The notes beneath the pieces are model-generated. The model was not told the DNA's origin. It saw nothing but the letters and a program-made list of their open reading frames with translations, and made no database searches. From positions 1 through 64,000 of the forward strand of contig QHSU01000066.1 of the NCBI GenBank assembly GCA_003220535.1: DNA of 64,000 nucleotides. Reading direction: 5' to 3'. A program made the translations under genes and the position numbers. Within the stretch, counting starts at the first letter, position 1. Every line of letters begins with the position of its first letter. Origin of the DNA: Candidatus Rokuibacteriota bacterium (lineage in GTDB: Bacteria > Methylomirabilota > Methylomirabilia > Rokubacteriales > CSP1-6). Below, one piece after another: positions 42,154 to 51,339 of the stretch.

Positions 42154-43007
42154 TGCTCGAGCTGGGCCTGGATGTGCGGCCGCCCCTCCCAGGTGAGCTG
42201 GTCGAGCGGCACCTCCGCCTCCGTGCCGTCGGGGAAGCCCACGACGACGCTCTGCTTGAGGATGCGGATCGACCTCACCTTGCCGGTCATGCAGCCCCCG
42301 CCGCCGCAGGAGGCCTGGCAGGGCGTGTTCACGCGCGGCAGTCGAGACCGCAGCTCTTCGTAGGTCGAGAACTCGTAGAGCAGGCAGCACTTGAGCCGGC
42401 CGCAATTGCCGAGCAGGCGGTTGTCGGTCAACGGCATGTCCTGGGTCTTGGCCATCTTCACCGAGATCGGATCGAAGCGCCGGAGGTGCGAGGTACAGCA
42501 GAGCTGGCGGCCGCACGGTCCGATACCGTCCAGGATCTTCGTCGTGTCGCGCGCGCCGATCTGGCGCATCTCGACCCGCGACCGGAGCTCGCGCGCGAGA
42601 TCGCGAACGAGGTCCCGGAAGTCGATCCGCTCTTCCGCGTTGAAATATACCGTCGCCCGGCGGGCCACCGGGTGCATCTCGACGTCCACGACCTTCATCG
42701 TCAAGCCGCGGCCGCGCGCGATCCGCTGGCAGGCGGCGATGGCGCGCTCCTCGCGCTCGCGGCGCTCACGGTGTGCCCGCGCCTCCGCTTCGGTCGCGGG
42801 GCGTAGCACCCGCGGGTACCCGCGCTCGCGCTTCGCCTCGGGGATCTCGCGCTTCGCCCGGCGCACCTCGCCCACGGCGCTCTCGTTCGCCGTCTCCACC
42901 AGCACCAGATCGCCGACGTGGAGCTCGAGGTCGCCGACCCGGTAGTCGTCGGCCTGCGCGGTGGCGCGGAGCCGAACACCGACGAGATAGTCGTTCATGC
43001 CTTCCAT
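42150..43007 (-). CDS. ricT: PSP1-domain protein RicT (YaaT-like)
   Basis: A 285-residue PSP1 C-terminal-domain protein with the cysteine-rich core GPCGRQLCCTSHLRRF, LGNCGRLKCCLLYE and SCGGGGC, the residues that bind iron-sulfur clusters in Bacillus RicT. In Bacillus RicT acts with RicA and RicF in RNase Y-dependent RNA processing and phosphorelay control; those partners are not in view. Start chosen at ATG 43007; ATG 42998, preceded by GGAAGG, is an alternative. It is 12 bases downstream of holB. Confidence 0.9.
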   Translation of the reverse strand: MEGMNDYLVGVRLRATAQADDYRVGDLELHVGDLVLVETANESAVGEVRRAKREIPEAKRERGYPRVLRPATEAEARAHRERREREERAIAACQRIARGRGLTMKVVDVEMHPVARRATVYFNAEERIDFRDLVRDLARELRSRVEMRQIGARDTTKILDGIGPCGRQLCCTSHLRRFDPISVKMAKTQDMPLTDNRLLGNCGRLKCCLLYEFSTYEELRSRLPRVNTPCQASCGGGGCMTGKVRSIRILKQSVVVGFPDGTEAEVPLDQLTWEGRPHIQAQLEQ

Positions 43008-43019
43008 CCCATGCCGCCC

Positions 43020-43862
43020 CTATGCCGCCCGCAGGGCGAGCCGGCTCAGCACGATTTCGAGGGTGAGGCGCGGCGCGACATTGCGCAGGAGCGCCTCGCG
43101 GGCCTGCCGGCATCCATCGACCGCCGACAGGATCTGATCGATCGTCCAGCCCTCGGCCTCGCGCGCGAGCTCGGCGGCGCGACCGGCGTCGACCAGGAGC
43201 GCGCCCGGCGCGCCGGATTTCGCCAGTAGCAGATCACGGCAGAAGAGCCAGTAGGCATCGACCAGGGCTTCCGCCTTCTCGCGCTCCAGGTGATCCGTCC
43301 GGCGGAACAGCGCCTCGACGCCCTGGGCCCGGACCTCGGCCAGAAGCTCGAGCGCCCCGGCGCGCGCTGTCGCGGCGCCGGCGTCATCGCGCGCTCCGAA
43401 GCGCACGACCTGGCACCGGGAGAGGAGCGTCGCCGGCACCGCCCGGGCGCGCAGCAGAATCAGGATGATCACGGTCGCGGCGGGCGGCTCCTCGAGCGTC
43501 TTCAAGAACGCCTGCGGCGTCTCGGCCGTCATCCGCTCGGCCTCGTCCAGGACGAAGACCTTGCGGCGCCCCATCGCGGGCCGGAGCGACGCCTGTCGCT
43601 CCAGCTCGCGGATCGCGCCGATGCGGATGGCGCGGGCGCCCCGCGGATTCGACTCGGGAGGCGTCGGGACGATCACGTGCATGTCCGGGTGCTGCCGCGA
43701 GGGGCTCTCGAGGAGCTCCTCCGCGAACGCGAGCGCCGTCGTCATCCGCCCGGCGCCCGTCGGACCGACGAAGGCGTACGCGTGGGCGACGCGGTCGCTG
43801 GCGAGCGCGCGTCGCAAGAGATCGACCGCCCGCGGCTGATCGAGGATGCGCTCAAGCGCCAC
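43020..43862 (-). CDS. holB: DNA polymerase III delta-prime subunit
   Basis: A 280-residue AAA+ clamp-loader subunit. The P-loop region reads GPTGAGRMTT with Arg in place of the Lys, and the sensor region FLKTLEEPPA is intact, as expected for delta-prime, which does not hydrolyse ATP. The four zinc-binding cysteines of gamma and delta-prime subunits are absent, replaced by SPSRQHPDMHV. It loads the beta clamp as part of the gamma/tau complex. GTG 43862 is used because earlier frame residues lack a start signal; it overlaps the tmk stop by 11 bases. Confidence 0.88.
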   Translation of the reverse strand: MALERILDQPRAVDLLRRALASDRVAHAYAFVGPTGAGRMTTALAFAEELLESPSRQHPDMHVIVPTPPESNPRGARAIRIGAIRELERQASLRPAMGRRKVFVLDEAERMTAETPQAFLKTLEEPPAATVIILILLRARAVPATLLSRCQVVRFGARDDAGAATARAGALELLAEVRAQGVEALFRRTDHLEREKAEALVDAYWLFCRDLLLAKSGAPGALLVDAGRAAELAREAEGWTIDQILSAVDGCRQAREALLRNVAPRLTLEIVLSRLALRAA

Positions 43863-44478
43863 GAAGAAACTCCTCGACGATCGCCCGCACTTCGGCCTCG
43901 ACGACGGCGGGCGGGCGCGCCGCACGGATCAGCCGGACGCGCTTGGGCTCGGCGCGGCAGATCTCGAGATAGCCCCGGCGCACTCGCCGATGGAAGGCGA
44001 TCGCTTCGCGCTCGAAGCGATCGAGTCGTCGTCCCTTGAGCCGATTCCGCTTCAGGCCCTCGGCGGGATCGAGGTCGAAGAGCAGGGTGAGATCGGGAAG
44101 GACCCCGCTGGTCGCGCGAACGTTCAGCTCGCGGATCAGGTCGGGATCGACGCCGCGGGCGTACCCCTGATACGCGACGGTCGCGTCGGCGTACCGATCG
44201 CAGAGCACGACGCGACCCCGATCGAGCCACGGCCGGATCTTCTCGGCGACGTGCTGCTGGCGCGCGGCCATGAAGAGGAAGACCTCAACGAGCGGCTGCG
44301 GGTGGACGCCGGGACGCTCGAACAGACGACGCACGGCGACGCCGAGCCGGGTCCCGTCGGGTTCGCGGGTGTGCTCGACCTTCCGCCCCTGCTGACGAAG
44401 CCATCGCTCGAGCCGCATCATCTGAGTCGTCTTGCCCGACCCCTCGACGCCCTCGAGCGTGATTAGTGCGCCGCTCAC
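43852..44478 (-). CDS. tmk: Thymidylate kinase
   Basis: A 208-residue dTMP kinase. P-loop EGVEGSGKTTQ (about 9-19), DRYADATVAYQGYARG carrying the DRY/dTMP motif, and a LID segment around NRLKGRRLDRFE. It makes dTDP for DNA synthesis. GTG 44478 gives the normal N-terminus SGALITLEG; the longer frame upstream runs into repeat sequence. A TAGAGT box lies about 30 bases upstream at about 44511, likely the promoter of the whole leftward operon to the M28 peptidase. Confidence 0.93.
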   Translation of the reverse strand: MSGALITLEGVEGSGKTTQMMRLERWLRQQGRKVEHTREPDGTRLGVAVRRLFERPGVHPQPLVEVFLFMAARQQHVAEKIRPWLDRGRVVLCDRYADATVAYQGYARGVDPDLIRELNVRATSGVLPDLTLLFDLDPAEGLKRNRLKGRRLDRFEREAIAFHRRVRRGYLEICRAEPKRVRLIRAARPPAVVEAEVRAIVEEFLRGA

Positions 44479-44564
44479 GCTCCAGCAACCTCCGGCTGCT
44501 GCAATAGGCCACTCTAGCACGCCGCTGCAGCACCAGCGAACCGGCGGCGCGCCCGGGCTGCCGG

Positions 44565-44693
44565 CGGAGAGGGCCGGGGGTACGCGATGGCTCCCACTGC
44601 GCCGACGCGCACCGGGCCACGGGCGGACGAGCGGGGGGCACGCGAGGGCTCCGTCACCCACTCGCCCGAATCGCAGCTCTTCGAGCTGCGGAC
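44565..44693. mobile_element. Rearranged second copy of the 2.6-kb inverted-repeat element
   Basis: Bases 44631-44693 match 2633-2696 with a single one-base deletion, including the palindrome GCAGCTCTTCGAGCTGC. The preceding segment (44565-44605) starts GGCGGAGAGGGC and contains CTCCCACTGCGCC, both also present in the first copy but in different order, so this copy is incomplete or rearranged. It sits exactly where the substrate-binding-protein fragment at 44698-44897 ends. Confidence 0.6.
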
Positions 44694-44697
44694 GGGT

Positions 44698-44897
44698 CGG
44701 TACTCAAGGGCGATGCTGGCTCCTTCCCGGTAGCCGAGTTCGCGCAATCCTTCCTGAAAGGATTGCCAGAACGGTACGTCGTGACTGCCGAGAATCCCGA
44801 TCCTTGGCACCTTCCCCGCTTGCTGCGCCCCAACGATGATCGGCGCTGCCAGATGTCCCAGCGCCACCCCGCACAGGAACGTGCGCCGCTTCATCAC
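44698..44897 (-). pseudogene. Truncated PF04392 substrate-binding protein, N-terminal fragment
   Basis: The frame begins MMKRRTFLCGVALGHLA, a signal peptide ending near VGAQQ, then AGKVPRIGILGSHDVPFWQSF and ELGYREGASIALEYR, closely paralleling the start of the intact PF04392 protein at 44894-45874. Homology stops after about 66 residues, within a few bases of the repeat, and the frame then reads through the repeat to give a 127-residue hybrid. The remaining two thirds of the gene are missing. Its start overlaps the stop of the intact paralogue (ATGA), so a tandem pair existed before the truncation. Confidence 0.75.
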
Positions 44898-45874
44898 TGG
44901 ATGATTTCGTCGGCTCGCACCAAGAGCGATTGGGGAATCGTCAGCCCAAGGGCCTTGGCAGTCTTGAGGTTGATGACCAGCTCGAACTTGGTCGGCTGCT
45001 CGATCGGGAGGTCCGCAGGTTTGGCACCCTTGAGGATCCTGTCGACGTAGTAGGCGGTGCGCGCCTGGAGATTCGCAGTGTATGAAACATAGGCGATTAG
45101 GCCGCCGGCGGCGACCCAGCCCCTGTAAGGGTACATCCCAGGCAATCTGTGTCGGGCCGCGAGTTCGAGCACTCGATCGCGGTAAACAGACAATCTGGTT
45201 TCGGCTGTCGTCAGGAGTCCTTCGGCGCGCTCTTTGGCTCCGGCGTCGAACGCAGCCGGAAGGTCATCAGCGCTCCGGATGTCGCGGACCAGCAGTGTCA
45301 CTCCCAGAGAGTGAGTCGCAAGCTCCAGTTCCCGTAACTGGGGCGCCGCAATCGAGTCGCCGAGATCCGAGAGCACAAGCACTCGCGAGAGCCGGGGCAG
45401 CACCTCTTTCAGCAACTCAAGACGCTTGGCTGCAAGCCCGGGCGACATCATCGACACCCCGGTGACATTTCCCCCAGGTCTGGCGATGCTCACGACGAGC
45501 CCGGCCGCCACCGGGTCGCCCAGACCGTGCATGACGATCGGGATGGTGCGGGTGGCCTTCTTCGCGGCCTGAGCCGCCAGGGTGGTGCTTGCGACGACGA
45601 TGTCCGCCTTGAGGCGCACGCAGTCGGCGGCGAGGGTGGGAAACCTCTCAACCTGGCCATCTGCGGAGAGGTAGTCGATGGTGATGGTCTGCCCATCCAC
45701 GTAGCCCAGGTCGCGTAGGCCTTGGAAGAATGGGCTATATAGCGATCGCGAAAGACCTGCATTCAACTCAAGGAAGCAGAGCCGCGGGATTTTTCCCGCC
45801 TGCCGCGCCTCGGCGGCGAGCGGCGCAAAACTGAGACCGACAGCCAGAACGACCGCGAGCCCGATCAGCCACAT
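44894..45874 (-). CDS. ABC transporter substrate-binding protein (PF04392 family)
   Basis: A 326-residue periplasmic protein with an N-terminal signal peptide (about 1-23, ending AEARQ) and the Rossmann-like two-lobe fold of the PF04392 family (FLELNAGL, GYVDGQTITIDYLSADGQ, ARPGGNVTGVS, PIEQPTKFELVINLKTAKAL). These receptors are common near TrpXYZ-like ABC systems and bind amino acids or aromatics, but neither permease nor ATPase is adjacent, so this is an orphan receptor here. GAGGTG lies before ATG 45874. Codon use and spacing are like the surroundings. Confidence 0.85.
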   Translation of the reverse strand: MWLIGLAVVLAVGLSFAPLAAEARQAGKIPRLCFLELNAGLSRSLYSPFFQGLRDLGYVDGQTITIDYLSADGQVERFPTLAADCVRLKADIVVASTTLAAQAAKKATRTIPIVMHGLGDPVAAGLVVSIARPGGNVTGVSMMSPGLAAKRLELLKEVLPRLSRVLVLSDLGDSIAAPQLRELELATHSLGVTLLVRDIRSADDLPAAFDAGAKERAEGLLTTAETRLSVYRDRVLELAARHRLPGMYPYRGWVAAGGLIAYVSYTANLQARTAYYVDRILKGAKPADLPIEQPTKFELVINLKTAKALGLTIPQSLLVRADEIIQ

Positions 45875-46053
45875 GGGGCACCTCGGTGGAGGATGGCTGG
45901 CGGGAGTCTAGCCGAACGTCACGATGCGCACCAGCGCCCCGGCCGGGACTGCACCGGGGCGTCAGGATCGCGAAGTTGTCGGGCGGGCTACGCGGCGAGC
46001 GTCAGGGTCCCCTCGAAGTGGATGCTCAGGTCAGGGGTGCACTCGGGGATTCG

Positions 46054-46075
46054 GGGGGAGCGGCGGCGCTCCCCC
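46054..46075 (-). terminator. Strong hairpin after the TM-helix protein gene
   Basis: GGGGGAGCG and CGCTCCCCC form a perfect 9-bp stem with a GCGG loop, 4 bases beyond the stop of the leftward gene at 46080. It is probably its terminator, although no T-tract follows. A second stem (CGCCCCGG/CCGGGGCG, 45935-45961) lies farther on. The rest of 45875-46079 contains no gene I can support. Confidence 0.45.
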
Positions 46076-46079
46076 TGAT

Positions 46080-46787
46080 CTACAAATGAGTCATCGTGTC
46101 TTGAGACGCGGGCTCGCGCTCGCGGCGGCGGCCGCGCTCGAGGATTTCCCGGGCTACGTGCCGGCCGCCGAGCCCGAAGGCCAGCGCCAGGGCCAGGACG
46201 AGCCCGCCGAAGAGGACGCCGAAGGCGATCAGCACCATGTCGCGGCCGATGCCGATCTCGACGAGCGCGGTGGCGACGGCGAATAGCAGGACGACCCAGC
46301 GAGTGGTCCGGGCCAGGAGCCGCGCCTGGAGCACGCCGGCGTTGACCGCGGTGATCAGCATTGCCTGGGCGAGGAAGTTCGCCGCGAGCCAGCCGACGAC
46401 GAGGATCAGGAGCGCGGACAGCAGGCGAGGCAGGAGGCGCATCAGCATGCCGGTCGCGCCGGGAGCGCCGGGGATCGCCAGCGCATCGATCCCCATCGTC
46501 GCGAAGATCACGAAGATCCCCCAGAACGCGATGAGGCGCAGCACCTGGGACGGCGGCCGATAGATGCCGGCGCGGGCGAGGGCGGACGTGAGGCCCCACG
46601 TCCGACTGCGCTGGTCGAGGTCCAGGGCGTGGGCGAGCCGCGTCACCAGCGTGCCTGCGATCCAGCCCAAGAGAGCGCCGAGCGCCACGAGCGTCAGCAT
46701 GGCCAGAATGCTCGGCAACACGGCGCCGAGCGTGGCCGTCATGTTGCGCATCGCGGTCAGGACGAGATCGCGCCAGAAATCCGTCAT
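46080..46787 (-). CDS. TM-helix repeat / small mechanosensitive-channel-like protein
   Basis: A 235-residue membrane protein with five hydrophobic helices at about residues 22-48, 82-104, 116-143, 158-178 and 182-207. Glycine-containing segments such as ILVVGWLAANFLAQ and ALAFGLGGRHVAREIL are characteristic of the conserved TM-helix repeats found in MscS-like proteins and in CmpX. The beta domain of true MscS is absent. A role in osmotic release is plausible next to the trehalose operon but not demonstrated. GAGGAGGAG precedes ATG 46787. Confidence 0.75.
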   Translation of the reverse strand: MTDFWRDLVLTAMRNMTATLGAVLPSILAMLTLVALGALLGWIAGTLVTRLAHALDLDQRSRTWGLTSALARAGIYRPPSQVLRLIAFWGIFVIFATMGIDALAIPGAPGATGMLMRLLPRLLSALLILVVGWLAANFLAQAMLITAVNAGVLQARLLARTTRWVVLLFAVATALVEIGIGRDMVLIAFGVLFGGLVLALALAFGLGGRHVAREILERGRRREREPASQDTMTHL

Positions 46788-46839
46788 GGACGTCTCCTCC
46801 TCATACTACTCTGCACCGTCCTCTTCCGATCCGCCAGGG

Positions 46840-47661
46840 TCACTCCTTCACCGCGCCCGCGGTGAGCCCCTTGACCAGGAACCGCTGCAGCGCGATGACG
46901 ATCACGACGGGCGGGAGGCTCGCGAGCATCGCCGCCGCGGCGATGTCACCCCACGGCACCTCGAACACCCCCGGGAAGAGCGCCAGCGCCACCGGGATCG
47001 TCCGGCTGGCCTCGGAGACGGTGAACGTGTAGGCGAAGAGGAACTCGTTCCAGCTGAAGAGAAACGTCAGGAGCGCCGTGGAGGCGAGCCCCGGAGCCAG
47101 CAACGGGATCACGACCCACCGGAACAGCCCGAGGAGGCCGGCCCCGTCGACGGCCGCGGCCTCCTCCGCCTCCATCGGGATCTCACGAATGAACCCGGCG
47201 AGAAGCCAGATCGTCAGCGGCAGCGCGAACGAGGCGTGCACGAGGACCAGGCCCGCCCACGTGTCGCGCAGATCGAGCGCGCGCATCAGGAGATAGAGGG
47301 GGCTCACCGTCGCGATCTGGGGAAACGCCGTGCTCGCGACGATGGCGAGAAGCAGCAGGCGCTTGCCCGGCAACGGCAGCCGCGCGACCGCGTACGCGCC
47401 GGGCACGCCCGCGACGAGCGCCAGGAGCGTGGTGAGCGTGGCGATCCCGAGGCTGTTGCCGAGCGCCCGCGGCATCAGGCTCTGCTCGATCACGACGCGA
47501 TAGTGCTCGAGGGTCAATCGGCTGGGCAAGAGCGGCGGGATCCGGAGCAGCTCGGCCTCGGGCTTGAACGAGGTCAGAAGCTGCCAGAAGAAGGGGATCG
47601 CGTAGGCCGCCAGCGCCACCAGGACCGCGACGTCGCCGACCGTCCGGATCGAGCGTCTCAC
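46840..47661 (-). CDS. Sugar ABC transporter permease (MalG/UgpE-like)
   Basis: A 273-residue permease with six helices and the EAA loop EEAAAVDGAGLLGLFRWVVI, by which it would contact the ATPase. It matches the carbohydrate-uptake (CUT1) second permease, MalG/SugB type. With the upstream permease and binding protein it forms a sugar importer. It is the last gene of the trehalose operon in transcription order; no ATP-binding subunit follows, so a shared MsmK/MalK-like ATPase elsewhere is inferred. The GTG start overlaps the previous stop by 4 bases. Confidence 0.9.
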   Translation of the reverse strand: MRRSIRTVGDVAVLVALAAYAIPFFWQLLTSFKPEAELLRIPPLLPSRLTLEHYRVVIEQSLMPRALGNSLGIATLTTLLALVAGVPGAYAVARLPLPGKRLLLLAIVASTAFPQIATVSPLYLLMRALDLRDTWAGLVLVHASFALPLTIWLLAGFIREIPMEAEEAAAVDGAGLLGLFRWVVIPLLAPGLASTALLTFLFSWNEFLFAYTFTVSEASRTIPVALALFPGVFEVPWGDIAAAAMLASLPPVVIVIALQRFLVKGLTAGAVKE

Positions 47662-48530
47662 GCCGCGACCGTGCCCGTGCGGAGGATCTTCAGATACGCC
47701 CACGCGACGGCCATGACGAGGAGGAACACCACGACGCTCAGCGCCGAGCCGAAGCCTAGCTGGAGCGTCTGGAAGAGGGCGCGGTAGGCGTACACCGTGA
47801 GTGTCTCGGTCGTCCCCGCCGGACCGCCGCCGGTCAACACGAACATGATGTCGAACGCGCGAAGCGCGTCGAGCGTCCGGAAGAGCGCGGCCAGGAGCAG
47901 GATCCTGCCGAGCAGCGGCAGTGTGATCCGCGTGAGCGTCGCGAGCCGGCCGGCGCCGTCGACCTGGGCCGCCTCGTACACCTCCGCCGGCACCGCCAGA
48001 AGACGCGCGTAGCAGAGGATCGCGACGAAGGGCATCGTGCGCCACACGTCGGCCAGGATGACGGCGGGCAGGGCGAGCCCGGGGTCGCCGAGCCAGTTGG
48101 CCGAGTGCCGGCCGAGCGTCACGTTGATGAGCCCGGCGGTGGGGTGATAGAGCCACTCGAAGAGCTTCGCCCCGACGACCGCGGGCATCGCCCACGCGAG
48201 CAGCAGGAGCGAGAGCGCCAGGCGGCGGCCGCGCCGCTGGGCGTGAATCGCGAGGGCGGCCATCACGCCCAGCACGACCTCGAGCGCCACGGAGCCCAAG
48301 GTGAAGACCGCGGTCGTGTGAGCCGCGTTCCAGAATCTCGAGTCGACGCCGAGGAACGCGTAGTTGTCGAGGCCGGCGAACCGCGACACGTCGAAGATCG
48401 GGATACGGTGCTGGAGCGAGAGCCAGAGCACCCAGACGCCCGGATAGACCGTGAGCGCGCCGAGCGCCAGGACGGTCGGCGCCAGGCACGCCAGCGCCCG
48501 CCGACGGTCGGCGGCCTGGCGCCGGGTCAT
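47658..48530 (-). CDS. Sugar ABC transporter permease (MalF/SugA-like)
   Basis: A 290-residue CUT1 permease with six helices and EAA motif YEAAQVDGAGRLATLTRITL (about 196-215), ending with GGGPAGTTETLTVYAYRALF typical of MalF/SugA proteins. A short basic N-terminus (MTRRQAADRRRALA) precedes the first helix. ATG 48530 overlaps the binding-protein stop (ATGA). Pairing with the 46840-47661 permease would give the heterodimeric channel of a di- or oligosaccharide importer. Confidence 0.9.
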   Translation of the reverse strand: MTRRQAADRRRALACLAPTVLALGALTVYPGVWVLWLSLQHRIPIFDVSRFAGLDNYAFLGVDSRFWNAAHTTAVFTLGSVALEVVLGVMAALAIHAQRRGRRLALSLLLLAWAMPAVVGAKLFEWLYHPTAGLINVTLGRHSANWLGDPGLALPAVILADVWRTMPFVAILCYARLLAVPAEVYEAAQVDGAGRLATLTRITLPLLGRILLLAALFRTLDALRAFDIMFVLTGGGPAGTTETLTVYAYRALFQTLQLGFGSALSVVVFLLVMAVAWAYLKILRTGTVAA

Positions 48531-49816
48531 CGCAGCGCCTCGAGAAAGTAGCGGAGCCTGGTCCCGGCGTCGGCGATCGCCCGCTCGGGCGACTTGACCC
48601 CGACGAGCGCCGCCGAGAACTCGGGCTGGACGGTCGCGGAGACCAGGAGGTAGTACGGCGTCACCGGCCGCGGCCGACCCGCCAGGGCCAGAGCCAGCAG
48701 TCGTGGCATCGTCGGGCGATCCCGCGCGAGCTCCGGATCTTGGTAGAGGGCCTGGCGCGTCGGGGAGAGCGCGGCTCCGAGCGCGATCGCCCGCTGAGCG
48801 GGCTCGGTCGTGAGGTGTCGCGCCAGGGCCAGCGCCAGCTCCGGGTGCCGACTGCCGCGGGACACGCCCAGGTGCGCGCCCCCCGTCGAGCCCACGCCAC
48901 GCTCGCCCCGCGCGCGACCCGGCAGCGGCGCGAACGCCACCTTCCCGCGCACCGCCGAGTCTTTGCCCTCGAACAGGTCCAGCGCGTACGGCCAGTTGCG
49001 CAGGAAGATCGCGTGACCGTCCCCGAACGCTCGCCGGGAGAGCTCCTCGTCGGCGGCCGTCGTCCAGGCCGGGCTCACTCCCGTCTCGATGAGACCGCGG
49101 AGGAAGCGGAGTGCATCGGCCGCCCGCTCGCGATCTGGAAAGACCGCGCCGTCTTCGGCGAGGAGCCTGGCCCCGTTCGCCCAGAGCGCCTCGAGGACGT
49201 TGACGACCAGCCCTTCGTACTGTTTGCCCTGCCAGAGGTAGCCGTCGAGCGCTGGATCGCGCTCGCCGGCGCGAATGCGGCGGACCTGATCGACGAGTTC
49301 CTCGTAGGTCTCGGGCGGGCGGAGTCCGTACTTGGCCAGAAGGTCGGTGCGGTAGTAGAGGAGGCCGACGTTGAAGTTCCAGGGCAGCGCCCAGACACGC
49401 CCACCGTACTTCGCCGCGGCCACCGTGCTCGCGAAGTACGGGGCGAGCTCGTCCGGCGAGAGATACGGCGTCAGATCGGTGAGCCACCCGGCACGGGCGA
49501 ACTCGGGCACCCAGATGCAGTCGAGCATCATGACGTCGAACCCCGGGCTTCGGCCCTCGAGGTTGATGACGTAGAACTGGTGCTGGTCGTCCGACGTCCA
49601 CGGCAGCGCCTCACCCTTGACGCGCACACCTGGATGCTTGGCCTCGAACGAGCGCAGGAGCGCCGGCAGTGGGTCGGCGTTGCCGAGGATACGCGCGTAC
49701 TTGAACACCAGAGTGACGGGCCCACGCTCCGGCTGACCGCCGGCGCAGCCGCCGAGCACCAGGAGCCAGACCGCCAGAGCCGACCGCAGCGGGAGGTGCT
49801 GGCGTCTCGACCTCAT
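48527..49816 (-). CDS. Sugar-binding lipoprotein (MalE/LpqY-like)
   Basis: A 429-residue extracellular solute-binding protein, family 1. A lipoprotein signal peptide with lipobox LGGC (about 22-25) is followed by the two-lobe fold: FEAKHPGVRVK, PWNFNVGLLYYRTDLLAKYGL, TYEELVDQVRRI and HPELALALARHL are characteristic. It should capture a sugar, probably trehalose, maltose or another disaccharide given its operon. It overlaps the maltokinase-like stop by 4 bases, so recycling of leaked trehalose is a natural hypothesis. Confidence 0.88.
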   Translation of the reverse strand: MRSRRQHLPLRSALAVWLLVLGGCAGGQPERGPVTLVFKYARILGNADPLPALLRSFEAKHPGVRVKGEALPWTSDDQHQFYVINLEGRSPGFDVMMLDCIWVPEFARAGWLTDLTPYLSPDELAPYFASTVAAAKYGGRVWALPWNFNVGLLYYRTDLLAKYGLRPPETYEELVDQVRRIRAGERDPALDGYLWQGKQYEGLVVNVLEALWANGARLLAEDGAVFPDRERAADALRFLRGLIETGVSPAWTTAADEELSRRAFGDGHAIFLRNWPYALDLFEGKDSAVRGKVAFAPLPGRARGERGVGSTGGAHLGVSRGSRHPELALALARHLTTEPAQRAIALGAALSPTRQALYQDPELARDRPTMPRLLALALAGRPRPVTPYYLLVSATVQPEFSAALVGVKSPERAIADAGTRLRYFLEALR

Positions 49817-51339
49817 GATGCGGCGCGCTCGCGCGCCAGCAGCCGAGCGAGTCCGCGCAAGGGGATGCCGAGCCAGGTCGGCCGGTTGTCGAGCTCGTAG
49901 CGGACCTCGTACAGGGCCTTGTCGAGCTCGAAGACCGACAGCGCGCGCGCGAATGCGGACGGCGACGGCGGAAGGAGCCGCGCGGGGGCCCCGGCGACCG
50001 CGTTGCGGTACCCCTCGACAAACGAGGCCGAAGCGCGGCGGACCCAGCGCTCCCCCGCGTGCGTCGTCGCGCTCGTCGGCAGCGTCGCGTGGACGGCATA
50101 GTCGAGCGAGCGGAGCATTCCGGCGACGTCCACCAGCACGCACTGCTTTCGCCGGCGCTCGGCGAGCGGCCGCGCGGGCTCGCCCTCGAAGTCGAGGACG
50201 ACGAATCCCGCATCGGTGCGGAGCGTCTGGCCCAGATGGTAGTCGCCATGGATGCGGATCTTCACGCAGCGCTCGTCGGCGAGCGCCTGGACGTCGCGCA
50301 CCCGTGCGAGGAGCGCGGGGGCGCCGGCGAGCAGCGTCCGCGCGTCGTCCGCGATCTCTCGCGGAAGCGACGGCAGGCGCGCCTGGATCGCCTCACACGT
50401 CCGGCGGATGTCGGCTGCGATGCGCTCGCTCCACTCGGCGGCGTCCTCGGCCGTGAGCGGCTCGGGCGCAAAGCCGGGGTCCCCGGCGCCGGAGGCGAGT
50501 GCCACGTGCAGGGCGCCCGTCACGCCGCCCAGGCGGGCGAGCTCGTGGAAGACGGGCTCGGACAGCTCGTCGATGCGCTCCGGTGGGAGCTGCCGCAGGT
50601 GACCGCCGACCCAGCTCCATCCGTCGCCGTGGTTCGCGACGAAGCCCTGGAGCAGCCCCAGCGTCGTGACCTCGCCGTCCGCCGGGAGGTACTCGATGGC
50701 TCCCGCCAGCGGCGGAACGTGCGGGAACCGGGCTCGAAAGGTCAGGAACGCTCCGATTTCGTAGTCGAGGGTGATGCCGGGCTTCACCCGTCGGAGCGCC
50801 TTCATGACGAGGAGGTCGCCGTAGACCACGGAGGTATTGGACTGCTCCGCGGTCAGCCGGCGGGGCACGATCGAGGCCACGCGTTCGAGCCGCGGAAACC
50901 GCTCGGTCCGGACGAAGCGGATCGTGCCGCCCCGAACAGTCGTCAGGCTCGCGCCCCGCTCGAACAGGGTCAGGAGCTCGAGACAGACGGTCGGATCGTC
51001 GAGGGCGTCGATCGCCCGGATCGGCGCCCCATCGAGGTCGAGCGTCATCGACAGCGTGCTCGGCGCCCCGCCGTCGACACCGAGAACGAGCGGGACCGCG
51101 TATGTCTCGTCCGGGCCCTGGACGAACGTCACGTCCACCAGGGTGAGCCACGCGCGATCGCCGAGCGCCCCACAGTCCCGCAGGCGGACACCCGCGATCG
51201 TGCGCCCCTTGTCGCCGAACCACCGGAGGCGTGGGAGCACCGGCGGGAGCTCGGCCGCGAGGGCCCGCTCGAGCGCGGCGACGATCCGCGCCGGATCGCC
51301 GTGGCGCGCTCCGTCAGATCGCGGTGCGCTCGATGCCAA
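49813..51339 (-). CDS. Maltokinase-like protein (Mak/Pep2 family)
   Basis: A 508-residue kinase. The N-terminal region has the maltokinase-type [10 protein letters not shown] (about 38-47) and the C-terminal aminoglycoside-phosphotransferase-like fold carries [11 protein letters not shown] (catalytic Asp) and [16 protein letters not shown] (metal Asp). Maltokinases make maltose-1-phosphate from maltose and ATP, usually for GlgE-dependent glucan synthesis; glgE is not in the window. In many genomes this domain is fused to or adjacent to TreS, as here. The start overlaps the treS gene by 26 bases. Confidence 0.85.
   Translation of the reverse strand: MASSAPRSDGARHGDPARIVAALERALAAELPPVLPRLRWFGDKGRTIAGVRLRDCGALGDRAWLTLVDVTFVQGPDETYAVPLVLGVDGGAPSTLSMTLDLDGAPIRAIDALDDPTVCLELLTLFERGASLTTVRGGTIRFVRTERFPRLERVASIVPRRLTAEQSNTSVVYGDLLVMKALRRVKPGITLDYEIGAFLTFRARFPHVPPLAGAIEYLPADGEVTTLGLLQGFVANHGDGWSWVGGHLRQLPPERIDELSEPVFHELARLGGVTGALHVALASGAGDPGFAPEPLTAEDAAEWSERIAADIRRTCEAIQARLPSLPREIADDARTLLAGAPALLARVRDVQALADERCVKIRIHGDYHLGQTLRTDAGFVVLDFEGEPARPLAERRRKQCVLVDVAGMLRSLDYAVHATLPTSATTHAGERWVRRASASFVEGYRNAVAGAPARLLPPSPSAFARALSVFELDKALYEVRYELDNRPTWLGIPLRGLARLLARERAAS

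Noticed and set aside
44479-44700. Possible rho-independent attenuator or T-box before tmk
   Set aside because: The structure is explained by the repeat copy; no T-box, specifier loop or T-tract was seen.
45886-46089. Overlapping short frames in the 45.9-46.1 kb gap
   Set aside because: No start signals and hairpin-rich DNA. A minus-strand stretch ending IHFEGTLTLAA looked protein-like but has no start or homology I can name.
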